The position numbers were made by a program, and so were the translations under genes. DNA of 64,000 bases from Phytophthora colocasiae. Taxonomy: Eukaryota; Oomycota; Peronosporomycetes; Peronosporales; Peronosporaceae. How positions within the stretch are numbered: the stretch's first letter is position 1; each line of letters opens with the position of its first letter. The stretch is from contig JAGKQI010000049.1 in assembly GCA_018806915.1 (NCBI GenBank), positions 1,798,001-1,862,000 of the forward strand, written 5' to 3'. This document shows positions 10,073 to 19,710 of this stretch, in pieces. The notes beneath the pieces were generated by a model. It saw only the letters and a list, made by a program, of their open reading frames with translations, searched no databases and was not told the origin of the DNA.

Positions 10073-11452
10073 TTAGCCGCTGTCGCCGAACATTTGCCAG
10101 ATATGTTCAATCAGATCGTTTTTTAACGCGAAATGTGAGTTTTCATCTTCTATTGCTAGCAGCTCTTGTATGATGTCCGTAACCGGGCAACGCTCGTGAG
10201 GTGTTGGTGGTGCTGGGCTCACCCATCCATCTTCGTACAAGTAATTGTTGTTCAATGTACTATCGCCAATTTCATCTTCAATGATCATATTATGGAGAAT
10301 AATACAGGTCATTATGACTGATCCCATTGCATTTACACTCCACAACTTGCACGGGACAGCTAGAATACGAAAGCGCTGCTGCAATACCCCAAACGCACGC
10401 TCGATATCCTTTCTAACTGCTTCGTGTACAGTTTTAAATGTTTTGCGCTTACGGTTGTTCGGGTTAACAATGCTTTGCTGGAAAATCTCCCATGAGGGGT
10501 AAATTCCATCCGTTAGGTAGTACGCCCGCTCATATGTCGCCCCATTGACGTTGAAATGTACAATCGGTGCAGCACTGTTCACCAAGTTATCCAATAAAGG
10601 AGAACGTTCCAGCACGTTCAAGTCGTTGTTTGACCCTGGTGTCCCGAAAAAGGCATGCCATATCCAGAGAGTCTGGGATGCCACGGCCTCAAGGATCACT
10701 GTTTTTGATTTTTCCTTGCCTTTGAATGCGCCGGCCCACGCAATCGGGCAGTTTTTCCAAGACCAGTGCATGCAATCTAGACTTCCTATCATTCCCGGGA
10801 ACCCCCGTGCAGCATTTTCCGCTAGCAGCATCTCCAAATCAAATTGTGTCGGTTGTCGAAGATATTCAGGTCCGAAAATGCGCATGATAGCGCTGCAAAA
10901 GTAACGCATAGTTTCCATTACCGTAGATTCGCCGATGCGTATTAATTCGTCGAGTTGATCGGCGCATGCACCGTACGCAAGCATGCGTAGTGCGCAAGTC
11001 ACTTTTTGCTCAGGAAGAAAGCCTAGGAGACCAGTAGCATCCGCACGTTGTGTGAAATAGTTGCTCTCGCTGTCTTCCACGAGAGCGACAACAATTCGCT
11101 CGAAGAGGCAGCGTCGCATCCTAAACCTGCGGCGGAAATCACCTGCATGAACGCAGCAGATTAGTTCTGTCCATTATACCGAAAAGCATGGTTTCGTACG
11201 TGCATCGTAAGTCGGATTCTCACCGAAGTAGTCTGCCATCAACTCTTTCCCCCATTTGGCTCGTTGTCGCTCCTTGGCCGCGCGCTTTCCCGGCACTGAT
11301 CCACCGTGCTTGCGCTTGGTGCATCCATGTATCGTCGGCAAGATAATTAACCGAAAGTATTCGTCATCTGAGTCGTCTTCACCCTCCAGTGCCCCTGCCA
11401 TCCACGGTGAGGATGCCATTCGTTTGGTCTTGGCCGCTCGCGAAACGGGCAA
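10073..11452 (-). CDS. Harbinger DDE transposase (DDE_Tnp_4 type)
   Basis: Two exons, complement(10073..11142, 11200..11452), joined by a 57-bp intron (GTACGA...TGCAG); 440 residues. The splice restores the typical YDARDFRRRFRMRRCLF transition before the helix-turn-helix region. Catalytic residues are visible: Asp in GSLDCMHW, Asp in PGSNNDLNVL and Glu in VRKDIERAFGVLQQRF, the usual DDE of the superfamily. The N-terminus is acidic then basic (KRKHGGSVPGKRAAKERQRAKW). No stop or frameshift was found, so the element may be autonomous. The function is cut-and-paste transposition at TWA sites. Confidence 0.88.
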
Positions 11453-11592
11453 CAGGTTGAAATAGGACTTTTGGTTAAGACTCCCCGCTGGGAAAAAAAT
11501 CCACGTGTCAGGTCTTATTTAAAACTGGGGTCTTAATGCTAGCCAAAGGTCGCCGTTGAGACCTCGTATAAGACTTGCCGCTGGAGGTGCTC

Positions 11593-11613
11593 TTAAAGCC
11601 GCCATCCACTACA
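11593..11613 (-). repeat. Displaced end of the Gypsy 5' LTR with right TTA duplication
   Basis: TTA (11593-11595) followed by AAGCCGCCATCCACTACA, identical to the end of the LTR at 3944-3961. Confidence 0.92.
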
Positions 11614-11618
11614 CAGTG
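11614..11618. repeat. Right target-site duplication CAGTG of the Gypsy element
   Basis: Matches 3564-3568. The hydrolase reading frame continues directly from here (GCT GAC TTT GAG GAC). Confidence 0.92.
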
Positions 11619-12298
11619 CTGACTTTGAGGACTACCAGTCGCTGTTGCTCAACCTCGTCATCTATTATTCCGAGATGTGGCAAATGTCCCCATTATCGAT
11701 GGCGGAGGTCAAGAAGCGCTATGCCGACGTCTTGCTATCCAACATTGGTCTCTACTCCTCAATGGAGCTCTACTGCGCCTACTCCATGGAGAAATCCAAG
11801 CCCTGTAACAAGTTCAAGTCCGGGAAATACGATGGCACTCCAATCCTGTACGACCACGATGAATATTGGAACAAAAGAGCCACTATTCCGACTCAAGCCA
11901 GCGTCTTGTTGCTCAGTAGCAAGCTTGATGGGCAGACGACGAACAAGAATGCTGAACATCTTCTGAATGCTCTTAAAGGCAACAAAAAGGAGCTCATCGC
12001 GTTCGAACATGCCACCCAAGGGACTATTGTGTCAACGCCGTTGATTCCCGGTGACCCCAAAAGTCCTGTTTGCGGAATGGAATTGCTCGTGTCGTACATC
12101 AAAAACGGAGGAAACCTGAAACGGATGGATAAGTCGTGCGTGAAAAAGATGCCCCCGTTCAACATGACCATTCCGGCAGATCTCCTCAAGGCCTTCCTAG
12201 CCACGGATGACGCGTACGATGGCAAATTCAATGAGAGCCTGTCCAAACAACCCGGCAGCAAGCCGTCCGACGAGCAGTCAGGAGATCAGTCGGCTTAG
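11619..12298 (+). pseudogene. S33-type hydrolase, C-terminal half (copy 1, continued)
   Basis: This is the continuation of the gene broken at 3568: across the CAGTG duplication the frame reads TIS then ADFEDYQSLLLNLVIYYSEM. The C-terminal TAP-like lid and catalytic region follow, with the acid residue in LLLSSKLDGQTTNKN and the base in AFEHATQGTIV, conserved in S33 enzymes. Four cysteines fit a secreted protein. The tail is Ser/Gln/Asp rich and ends with TAG at 12296-12298. The frame is undamaged here, but there is no promoter or start, so it is a stranded gene half. An internal ATG frame (from about 11675) could give a fragment without the nucleophile. Confidence 0.85.
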
Positions 12299-12597
12299 AA
12301 ACCCCGATATACCTGGTTCATGAATGCCAGCACTGACTTGTCGGTCGATATCAGTACTGAGAGCGGCTAGAAGCACTTTGAGAAATAAAGCGTCACATTC
12401 ACACCCTTATCCGCTAGGCCCAATTAGGGCAGATTCATTAAAGATTGAGAAGTGGTGTAGGCTAGTTTCATTTGAAGTTTTCCATTGCATCAAAACACTT
12501 TTCCTCAGTACAGGTTTCCCCGCCTAATTTGCAAGGGTCGGACAAAGAAAATTTGCCAGGATGCAAAATCTGCACAGGTAACACATAAACGCAGCAA
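12299..12597. other. Intergenic, one arm of an inverted repeat
   Basis: No coding signal. It holds the left arm (12509-12534) of a 26-bp perfect inverted repeat whose right arm overlaps the end of the CRN gene. Confidence 0.6.
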
Positions 12598-12998
12598 CTA
12601 CTGAATTAGTGTAAACTTTATTAGTTTGAGGTCGCGTGGCTTCTCTCGTGCTATCTCGTATGCTGGAATAAACTTGTCCTCTTCAAGTCTGTGCAGTTGT
12701 TCATCTCTATCAAGGCGCACGTACACTTTCTTCTTGCTGGATGGCATGTTGATAATTGATGAATGAGGCTTATCAGCGCTAGCACAGCATATTGCAACAA
12801 ATAATGTTCATTCTCAGCCTTTCGTTTACCACCGTAATGGAGCAACTTGTACTTGTCAAATGCATTCCCGCGTTCCCTCTAGATTACATCTATCTCAGTA
12901 CATTGGAGAATCTGTCTCAGCAAATCGCATCCGCATCTGCACGTCGTCATCAAGGTATATTGCTTGACACAGTTGCAAATTAGGCGGGGAAACCTGTA
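12509..12998. repeat. 26-bp inverted repeat flanking a 438-bp segment
   Basis: 12509-12534 (TACAGGTTTCCCCGCCTAAT...) is the exact reverse complement of 12973-12998. The right arm contains the CRN stop codon and its last codons (GFPA-stop); the left arm reads the same residues (TGFPA-stop) on the plus strand. It may be the terminal repeat of a small non-autonomous element or the trace of an inverted duplication of the CRN 3' end. No clear target duplication was seen. Confidence 0.7.
12598..12747 (-). CDS. Small hypothetical protein (49 aa), doubtful
   Basis: Starts MPSSKKKVYVRLDRDEQLHR and ends at TAG. It is charged, with no signal peptide or known motif, and lies between the arms of the inverted repeat at 12509/12998. 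It could be a chance frame or the relic of a mobile element gene. No family was recognised. Confidence 0.2.
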   Translation of the reverse strand: MPSSKKKVYVRLDRDEQLHRLEEDKFIPAYEIAREKPRDLKLIKFTLIQ

Positions 12999-14740
12999 CC
13001 TGCTACCTGTTCACACAGCTTTTCCAAACGTGCGAGAGCATCTTCCGCCGAGTAACCTCTATCCAGCGCGGACAGGAGATACGCTCTCATTTCACCCATA
13101 TGAGCAGGCAAGTCATACATTTCTTTCAATAGATCCCCCAATTCGTACAGATCATGCTCGAATCGCAGAAGCTGGCCCTCCCAAGGATGGTTCCAGTCGA
13201 TTGTATGCTTCCCTGACGGCCACGACTCATCCATGTCGAGCAACATCCAATAACTGGATCTACGGTACGATGGAGGAACGAGTGTAATATTCCGCCATCG
13301 AACATCACCGTGACAATACCCAGTCGAGTGCCAATATTTCAAAGCCGTTAGGATATCTCGGACGCACGCGCAAGTTTCATCTTCTGATGGTTTCCTCATG
13401 TCACCAAGTGGAGATAGCCGCACTGCCAAACTCCTCGTCGTCACCCTCACGTTCTCCACAGTCTGTAGATGTGTCTCTGAACTGCCCTTATTTTCGCTCA
13501 GTGTCTCCAGAGTCTTGTATATCTTGGCGAGTCGGTCGAGGTCGTCCGTGCTGATATGATGGCTCCGTGTAATTGTCCGTTCAACCATATTATCCAACAA
13601 CTCGATCTTCCTCTTCCCGTTATCATTCGGAAAGAACGGAATTACACCAAACGAAGCTGTTCGGTGCGCCAGGTTTCTCATCTGATCTAGTAAAAATGCT
13701 AGATTGTAAAATACTTTCAGTGCAAGTGCTTTCTCCGAGAAAATATCACACTTGAGTATTGGCGTTGGGCTACCCCACCCGTCATTTTTTTCAATCGCAA
13801 GAAATTGAATGTCAGAGCCAGAAGTTGCATATCCCAAAACGTACGGCAGATCCGCATACAATAGGGTACTCCAGCCCCTCATCTTTTGCAGTAAGTTGCC
13901 AACGGATGCTGCCATTGATACCACAGAACTCTGTTCTTCACCACGCAGCAGCACAACACAATCACGCTGGAGAATATAGTTTGGTCGTACTGAAGGTAAA
14001 GTCGTTTCTGCTGTGTCGGCGGCATTTCTTCGTGTTAGAACTGCGTAGCCTTTGTCGAGATACAGATTGGTGATCACTGACATTAGAATCTCGTAATACT
14101 TCCGCCATGATCCCACCGATGCATCGGTTCCCGGGTGAAATTTGCGTTGGCATTGGTCGAGAAAATAATCCATCGCCGTCTCCAGGTCAGGACACGAAAG
14201 GAGTGGGGCATTTGGATCAAATATGTCCTTAGCTTCTTTCGAATCTCTCAGTGTCAGCTTGAACGGAAGGGTTCTTTCGAGAAGGTCCCTGAGGTCCTTT
14301 ACAGGAGGCAATGACTGCAATTGCATCTTTGAGAGATTCCATAGCTGTGCCATTGACGTTTTCTCCTCGAGCCTTTGCCGTTTTGCAGCATACGGAACCA
14401 CCACTAGCGCGTGAAGCACACCGTTGGTCGGGGCATGTTCAAATAACCCCACAAGCCTTTCTGTTGGGTCGAGCTCCTTGTCTTCGAGTGTCAGGTCTTC
14501 GATCACAGCAGTTTTCTCGCCTTTACTCAGCTTCTTCATATCTTCTGAGTAGGACTGCAGCCACTTGCCAGCTTTCTCCGCCAGGAAGAGCTGCAGTTTT
14601 GAGGGTTCGACATCCTTTAACGTGATCGGAAACAGCGCCGTGATATCCTTCAGCAACGTAAAGACTGACGTAGCATCGTTAATCTCCACCTGAACCACGC
14701 TTCTTGGCTCGCCAACAAGTGCGCAGAATATCTTCGCCAT
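12980..14740 (-). CDS. Crinkler (CRN) family effector with kinase-like C-terminus
   Basis: A 586-residue protein starting MAKIFCALVGEPRSVVQVEI. This ATG fits the conserved CRN start; the upstream in-frame TTG is not used. CRN proteins are host-translocated, mostly nuclear-acting effectors of oomycetes. The N-terminus shows an LFLAK variant (KLQLFLAEKAGKWL, residues near 46), a DWL-like region and the HVLVVVP-type junction (LHALVVVP, near 115), after which C-terminal modules are swapped between family members. The C-terminus resembles the D2/CRN8-type kinase: GYCHGDVRWRNITLV as catalytic loop (HGD for HRD, as in related CRNs) and LLDMDES at the metal-binding position. There is no classical signal peptide, which is common in this family. 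The frame is intact. Its 3' end lies in a 26-bp inverted repeat. Host targets cannot be told from sequence. Confidence 0.9.
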   Translation of the reverse strand: MAKIFCALVGEPRSVVQVEINDATSVFTLLKDITALFPITLKDVEPSKLQLFLAEKAGKWLQSYSEDMKKLSKGEKTAVIEDLTLEDKELDPTERLVGLFEHAPTNGVLHALVVVPYAAKRQRLEEKTSMAQLWNLSKMQLQSLPPVKDLRDLLERTLPFKLTLRDSKEAKDIFDPNAPLLSCPDLETAMDYFLDQCQRKFHPGTDASVGSWRKYYEILMSVITNLYLDKGYAVLTRRNAADTAETTLPSVRPNYILQRDCVVLLRGEEQSSVVSMAASVGNLLQKMRGWSTLLYADLPYVLGYATSGSDIQFLAIEKNDGWGSPTPILKCDIFSEKALALKVFYNLAFLLDQMRNLAHRTASFGVIPFFPNDNGKRKIELLDNMVERTITRSHHISTDDLDRLAKIYKTLETLSENKGSSETHLQTVENVRVTTRSLAVRLSPLGDMRKPSEDETCACVRDILTALKYWHSTGYCHGDVRWRNITLVPPSYRRSSYWMLLDMDESWPSGKHTIDWNHPWEGQLLRFEHDLYELGDLLKEMYDLPAHMGEMRAYLLSALDRGYSAEDALARLEKLCEQVAGTGFPA

Positions 14741-14827
14741 ATTTGACGGAATCTGAAATGACAAATGGTTTTGACGTCACTTGTCAATTTATTTCACAGT
14801 ATTGGAGAATCTTCTACCTCAGATATG

Positions 14828-15000
14828 GCGCGTGTCCGAGATATCCTAACGGCCTTGAAATATTGGCTGAAATGCATCGCTTGCCTGCTCATATAGAGGA
14901 AATGAAAGGGTATCTTCTGTTATCGCTGGATGAAGGTTTTTCGTCTGAAGATGCACTTGAACGTTTGGAGGAGCTGTGTGCAAGTGTAGAATCGAACTCG
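14828..15000 (+). pseudogene. CRN C-terminal fragment, head-to-head with the CRN gene
   Basis: On the plus strand ARVRDILTALKYW matches CVRDILTALKYW of the neighbouring CRN. After an internal deletion of about 75 residues, including the kinase catalytic loop, and a frame change, it continues as EMHRLPAHIEEMKGYLLLSL..., matching EMYDLPAHMGEMRAYLLSAL near the CRN C-terminus. It ends near the junction with the truncated hydrolase copy at 15.07 kb. A dead, diverged paralogous fragment. Confidence 0.82.
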
Positions 15001-15084
15001 TTGAGAAAGAATAATATTCACGTCCTACTGATAAAACTGCTGCACATGCAAGTACACGCGTCATTTAAAATGTGTGCCTCGCCG

Positions 15085-15697
15085 TAGTAGATATCTCCCA
15101 ACAGCGTACCGTAGCTCCACACGAAGACGATGGTATCTTCTCCGTTAACACTTGTCGTTGAAAACATTGCCACGTCTCCGTACTTGGCAAACCACATTTA
15201 CCAACACTGAAAGCTTGGTCATCACTCTCCCAATTAGAAAACTTGAGATTCGATGCTGTTGAACAGGAGAGTCTCGTACTGCGCCCAGTACCGCGATGAT
15301 CGATGAGATACATGTTGAAAGAACCTCCCAACTTTTCCTGGAGATCAATTGCTGTCGGCTCCATCAGAACGGAGGAAAGACCCGGCCCTCCTTCGAGAAG
15401 CCAGACATTTGGTGCGGTCTTTGGGTTGCCAACGGTTGCTGGGTAGCGTTTCACGAAGACTTCAATGGTGGGGTCGATGTCTTTGGGGGTCTCACAAATG
15501 CCAGGGTAGCAACGAGGAGCATCATAAACAGCACACTCCGCGTCTGCATCTGAGCTTCCACTGCCACTGCTCACAGGGGTTTGAAATGTGACAGTGAGTT
15601 CGGGACAGGATTTCCATTGGATGGATGTCTTGCTTGACTTAGCGGTGATTGGTGATACGGCTATGGCTGCCAGGAGAATGGCATGGTAGAACCGCAT
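15085..15697 (-). pseudogene. S33-type secreted hydrolase, truncated N-terminal copy (copy 2)
   Basis: The gene starts at ATG 15697 with a clear signal peptide (MRFYHAILLAAIAVSPITA) and a cysteine-bearing N-terminus, then the oxyanion-loop block WLLEGGPGLSS and YLIDHRGTGRST. It is nearly identical to copy 1 over the shared part. Compared with copy 1 it lost several codons near SVGKCG, shifting the frame, and about 36 bp before NGEDTI; after the deletion another frame still reads VWSYGTLLG, the normal Ser-containing nucleophile elbow. The sequence stops soon after, at the join to the CRN fragment. Promoter and secretion signal are intact, so a short secreted peptide might still be made, but no enzyme. 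Confidence 0.85.
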
Positions 15698-15977
15698 CTT
15701 GGAGTAGCTTCTTGATTCGGTAGGTGGTGGATTCAGGAATGTGAAATGGAGTACCTGTATATGATACAGTGGCTGGAGTTAGGGACAATTTGCAGCTTAC
15801 GCTGCTCAGCGTATTCAATTACAAACGACGATTTCGGCTACATGAAAACACTTTTTCGTTGGTGCTCCGCTCAATGGCATGAGTCAACGCCTCAATCGAG
15901 AAGAAGCTTGATTATTTCTTTGCGACTAGCATCGAAGCATTTGCTGATGCAATGTAGCTACTACACTTTTTCTTGAT
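15698..15977. other. Intergenic between hydrolase copy 2 and GPAT
   Basis: Upstream region of hydrolase copy 2 and downstream region of GPAT. No coding sequence or structural motif recognised. Confidence 0.5.
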
Positions 15978-18237
15978 TTAAACGGAACCCTGACGCTGTT
16001 TAGCCAGCTCCTCTGCTAGCTCTTGGTACCCAGGCGGACAAGACATGGAGCGTTCGAGCCCTGCCAAATCAACCACTGACTTCTCGGACTTGCCCAGAAT
16101 GCTGATGTCGTGGAACTTAGTGATAGTAGGCACAGGAGATCCAATATCGTCCTCTCCTTCACCCTCACGCGGCTCCTCGTCTTCCTCACGAGGTGGAGGT
16201 GGAGGCGGAGTCGATTCAGCCTGGAGCTTAGCCTTCTCGGCCAGGACCAACGAGCGCTCGTGCATGTATTCGCTCCAGTCGAGCTTCTTGGGCTCCGCAA
16301 GCTTTCCAAGATACGGCGAATATTTCTTGACGAACTCGCGCACTTCCTTCTGCAACTCTGCACGTTGACGAGGAAGTTCATCTTGCGTGGCCTTGTAGTT
16401 CGGCAACAAACGGTAGAAAAGCGGACGAACAGTCTTCAGTTCAATCATTCCAGCTTCCACAGAACGCACACCGAAGAACGAGAACAGCGGGAACGACACC
16501 ATAAGCAGCATGATCGACGACCAGTACCAGTCCGTGAAGGCCACTGCCGCAGCTAGGTACATAAGCCACAACAACGGTACGGCCACGATCGAAAATTGAA
16601 TCTTCTTGCTGAGCACAACATCGCGAGCCATCACCTTCACCTTGGAGCCTTCGAGCGCCTTCTTCTGTGCGGAGTTGGCGACATGACGAGCCAAGAGACC
16701 CACAGGGGCATTCAGGATGAAGGACGGAATCGAAGCCAACAACAGGATCAGTAACCCGTAGAGCGCCGAGCCCAAGACGTCGTGAATGGTCCACCACGGA
16801 ATGTAAGGCACCTGGTGGTCCTGAAGACCCATCTTCTGCAGCGTCTTGTAGTACGTATCCAGCTTGTGCTGCAGAGTAGCCAAATCCTCCTGTGCCTCGG
16901 GAACATCCTGTAGTATTTTGTAGCTCTCAGCAAAGCGGCGGTTCAGGTCCTGAGTCTCCTTCGCGGACAAACGAACTCCTGAGCGCTGGAACAGACGACG
17001 AGCTGTCAAAACCTCCTGCATTACGCCATAGCTTGGCGTCGTCACAATGACAGATCGCATGCTCTCCTCAATGCGATGAAGGAAAGTGTTACAGGCCGTA
17101 CGTTTGTCCTCCTCGTACGTCTGCATCAATTCCTGATCCACTGTAATTGGTGTACCGAATTCCACCGTCACTCGTCCACGGAAACGATGGCCACGGAAGT
17201 AGTTCAAACCCACGGGAACCACCGGAACGTTGATGTTGTACTTGTCCTTGACACCTAGCGCCATGACCGCAACGCCAGCCTTGAGTGGTAGCAGATCCGT
17301 ACGGTCGTGGGAGCCTCCTTCAGGGAAGATTCCGATACAGTTTCCACGCTTCAGGTGCGTGTAAACCTTAGCAAAGGTCACAGACTGGTCCACGCGCTTC
17401 AGAATCCCGAACGGAGCGTTCTCCAGCACCACATTGCCATCTCCATCCTTCAACGGCGCTGCCAACAGCAAATGCGAGTCGTCCACCACTTGAATAATTT
17501 TCACTGGGGAGCCTGAGTCCTTCACACTCTTTCCCTGGAAGCGGATTTGGTCTCCTGGAGTCACTTGCTTTGTGAAGCTGGTACCTTCTCCCTCTACAAG
17601 CCACTGGGGCTTGCCACTGCTCGCTCCTCCACTGGAGGAACTGGCTGGAGTCACTGCTTCTTCACTTGTGAGCTTGATTTTACCAACACCTGAAGCTACA
17701 GAATCTTGAGGACGAACCACTGGAATGCACCCCATGATACGAGCCAAATGGCCCACAACAGGCAAATGCCACGACTTCTCTGCGATCATAAAACCCACTT
17801 TACGAGGGCTCGTCATCATCACCACAAGACCGTCCACGAACTGGTTCGCGTGGTTCCCAGTGAAGATAACAGGTCCCTCAGTAGGGACATTGTCCAGTCC
17901 AATGAGATCCACACTCTTAAACGAGATACTGAGGATACTGTTAAGAAACACCCGGGTGGAGCGGTAAATGACGTCAGCAGCGTTGTGGAACAGCAGTCCT
18001 AGCATCATTCCGACGGAGAGGAAGCCCCAATAGTAGGACGGAAGTCCTAGGAACTTACTCACAGCCTTGATAGGGCTATAGGGGGAAGTTATTCATTAGA
18101 AAGTGAAGAAATACAGATAGGGGGTTTGTAATTTAAAAGACGTACTTTAAGGAATCGACGGCCAGCATTAGCAGCAGACATAGCGCCAGGAACTGCGTCC
18201 ACGTGTCATTAAGCACCTCCTTATTATGGAACTTCAT
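15978..18237 (-). CDS. Glycerol-3-phosphate acyltransferase (GPAT)
   Basis: Two exons, complement(15978..18075, 18146..18237), with a 70-bp intron (GTACGT...TATAG); 729 residues. The first exon gives the true ATG (MKFHNKEVLNDTWTQFLALC), since the long open frame alone has only a GTG. The enzyme transfers acyl-CoA to sn-glycerol-3-phosphate, the first step of phospholipid and triacylglycerol synthesis, at the ER. Visible are motif I GNHANQFVDG, motif III FPEGGSHDRTDL, PVVPVGLNYF as motif IV, a luminal-type insert between motifs I and III, two C-terminal membrane regions and a Pro/Glu-rich tail (STPPPPPPREEDEEP). It resembles fungal Sct1/Gpt2-type GPATs; dihydroxyacetone-phosphate acyltransferase activity is also possible. 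Confidence 0.9.
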
Positions 18238-18599
18238 CCTGGAGAGCGGCCTGTACGTGTAGAGCTGGCAACCGACTGGTTCTAGGGATCGGGAGAGCGA
18301 CTCACTTAGCGGATCGGGAAATGACTCGCTTCCACAATGGAATGCGTTCTGTTCTCTAATGAAGATCGCGTAGGGCGCGTCACCACCAGATGCGATTTTT
18401 TAACCAGTAGGAATTGACGTTTTTCTGGAACAATCATATGATAACGGGGTCAACTGCAACTCAGCAGAAACTTGAGTTGCACCATCGAGTTTTCAAGCAA
18501 CTTAAAAGAGAAAACCACTGCAAGGTGACATAGCGTCATTTGTACCGTTGGGGATCTGATGTGCAGTGTTCAACACTAATGCTGATCCTCTGGCTTGAC
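18238..18599. other. GPAT upstream region
   Basis: Non-coding as far as can be seen. It holds the GPAT promoter and lies between GPAT and a decayed CRN-like module. Confidence 0.5.
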
Positions 18600-19710
18600 C
18601 TCTTTAGCTTCGATACGGATGTGAAATTCGTTGTCGGATGCTCAATGAACTCGCTGTCTCTATCAAAATACTAATGCTTAGGAGAAATTTCTTTCTTGGG
18701 GTCCTCCTTGTGACCCGCCAAGACGCTGATAGATCATCTCGCACACATCCAGCATCGATTTGTAGTTCGTCGAATCTCACACACAAAGTGTGCTGGAGTC
18801 CAGTGCAATAGACTTTTCGCCGGTGATCGGTTTAGGTCCCACCTCAGAATTCCGTCACAATGCCGTACACGACTAGCAGACCGTCACGCTCAGCAACCGC
18901 TTCCCAGCCAACGAGAACTTGCGCCTTTCACTGCTCAAAATCGTTCTTCTTAACTTCTACGGTACAGATCTTCTTCGTCTTACCACGAGTGAGAACGAAC
19001 TCAAAGTGACTGTCAGCATGCACTTCATTGCCGACTACCATCTCTTCAACCTCTAGCTTCGTCATCGAATAAACTGCAAATCGCGACGAGTACAGGTGCG
19101 ATAATTCGTTGGTGCGTCCATGTACTCCTTCATCACTACCGAAGCATATTTTAAGTATTTGTCGAGTTTTCTGTCAGGAATCGGCTTACGAATCGTTCGT
19201 AGTCGAGTACACGCTTCACTGTAAGGAAGAATACTTAGTTGACCTAGAAGTGTCTCTACAACGCGTCAAGATAGCAATCTTGGCATACTCTCGTAACAAT
19301 CGCCACAAGCAGCACGTACTCGCAGCGGAAGTGAATGGTCTTGCATCTCGATCCAGACTCAGCGTCTGTATCAATGAAGAAACTAGACAAACAGCACGGT
19401 ATAGCAATATGAAAAGCATTGGAAACGTACCACACGATGTCTTCTGGAAATTCTTCGTCGTTCTCATCCCCCCCCCCAGATAATCTTCTTTTTTCTTCAT
19501 AATCTCCTTCATTCGTTCCTGCAGCCAATTTGTTCTAGCATTGGTATTCTCCAAAACTAAAGGCGTATTTGTCATTCGCATCCTCGTGCGAAAGAACCTG
19601 GTTGCTGGCTTCATTCTTGCCCCTTTAAGTGCATTCGGGTCCAGATCCCAATTCGCCTCAGCGCTAATGTACCGGATAATATCGTCACAGTCGCCCAAAA
19701 GAGATAGGTC
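18600..19710 (-). pseudogene. Decayed CRN-type C-terminal module, nuclease-like
   Basis: On the minus strand about 19070-18845 read SMTKLEVEEMVVGNEVHADSHFEFVL..., KKICTVEVKKNDFEQ, stop, KAQVLVGWEAVAERDGLLVVYGIVTEF. The H/E...VEVKK...Q pattern resembles PD-(D/E)XK nuclease-like modules found at the C-terminus of many Crinkler-type proteins. The TGA after FEQ, frame changes near 19070 and upstream, and no start codon mark it as dead. 19100-19698 contains a further open but shuffled segment (NALKGARMKPATRFF...) that may be its upstream part. Assignment to the CRN family is an inference from similarity and the neighbourhood. Confidence 0.5.

Larger units (their letters stand above)
9239..11592. 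mobile_element. PIF/Harbinger DNA transposon, apparently complete
   Basis: The element is 2354 bp, with terminal inverted repeats GAGCATCTCCAGCGGCAGG... (9239) and, at the right end read on the minus strand, GAGCACCTCCAGCGGCAAG... (11592), 22 of 24 matching. It is flanked by TTA on both sides (9236-9238 and 11593-11595), the TWA-type duplication of this superfamily. AGCGGCAAGTC-like words recur near the ends (9321 and, inverted, near 11476), possible transposase-binding repeats. It encodes the two expected proteins, a Myb/SANT-like protein (plus) and a DDE transposase (minus), both without visible damage. It lies inside the LTR of the Gypsy element and is therefore the youngest layer. Confidence 0.94.
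3569..11613 (-). mobile_element. Ty3/Gypsy chromovirus-type retrotransposon, interrupted by a Harbinger element
   Basis: Both LTRs are 393 bp (3569-3961; 8864-9238 plus 11596-11613), start TGTAGTAGG and end CCACTACA as a short inverted repeat, and appear to differ at only one position in the alignable part (AACAACTTT versus AACAGCTTT). The element lies on the minus strand: gag, protease, RT, RNase H, integrase, chromodomain. Without the 2354-bp Harbinger insert and its TTA duplication its length is about 5.7 kb. A polypurine tract (minus-strand AAGAGGGGAC) precedes the 3' LTR. Gag-pol has four frameshifts and an in-frame TGA, so this copy is defective although young by LTR identity. Confidence 0.93.

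Noticed and set aside
18604..18786. 60-codon minus-strand frame as a separate gene
   Set aside because: It adjoins the decayed nuclease-like CRN module and has no own motif; taken as part of that relic.
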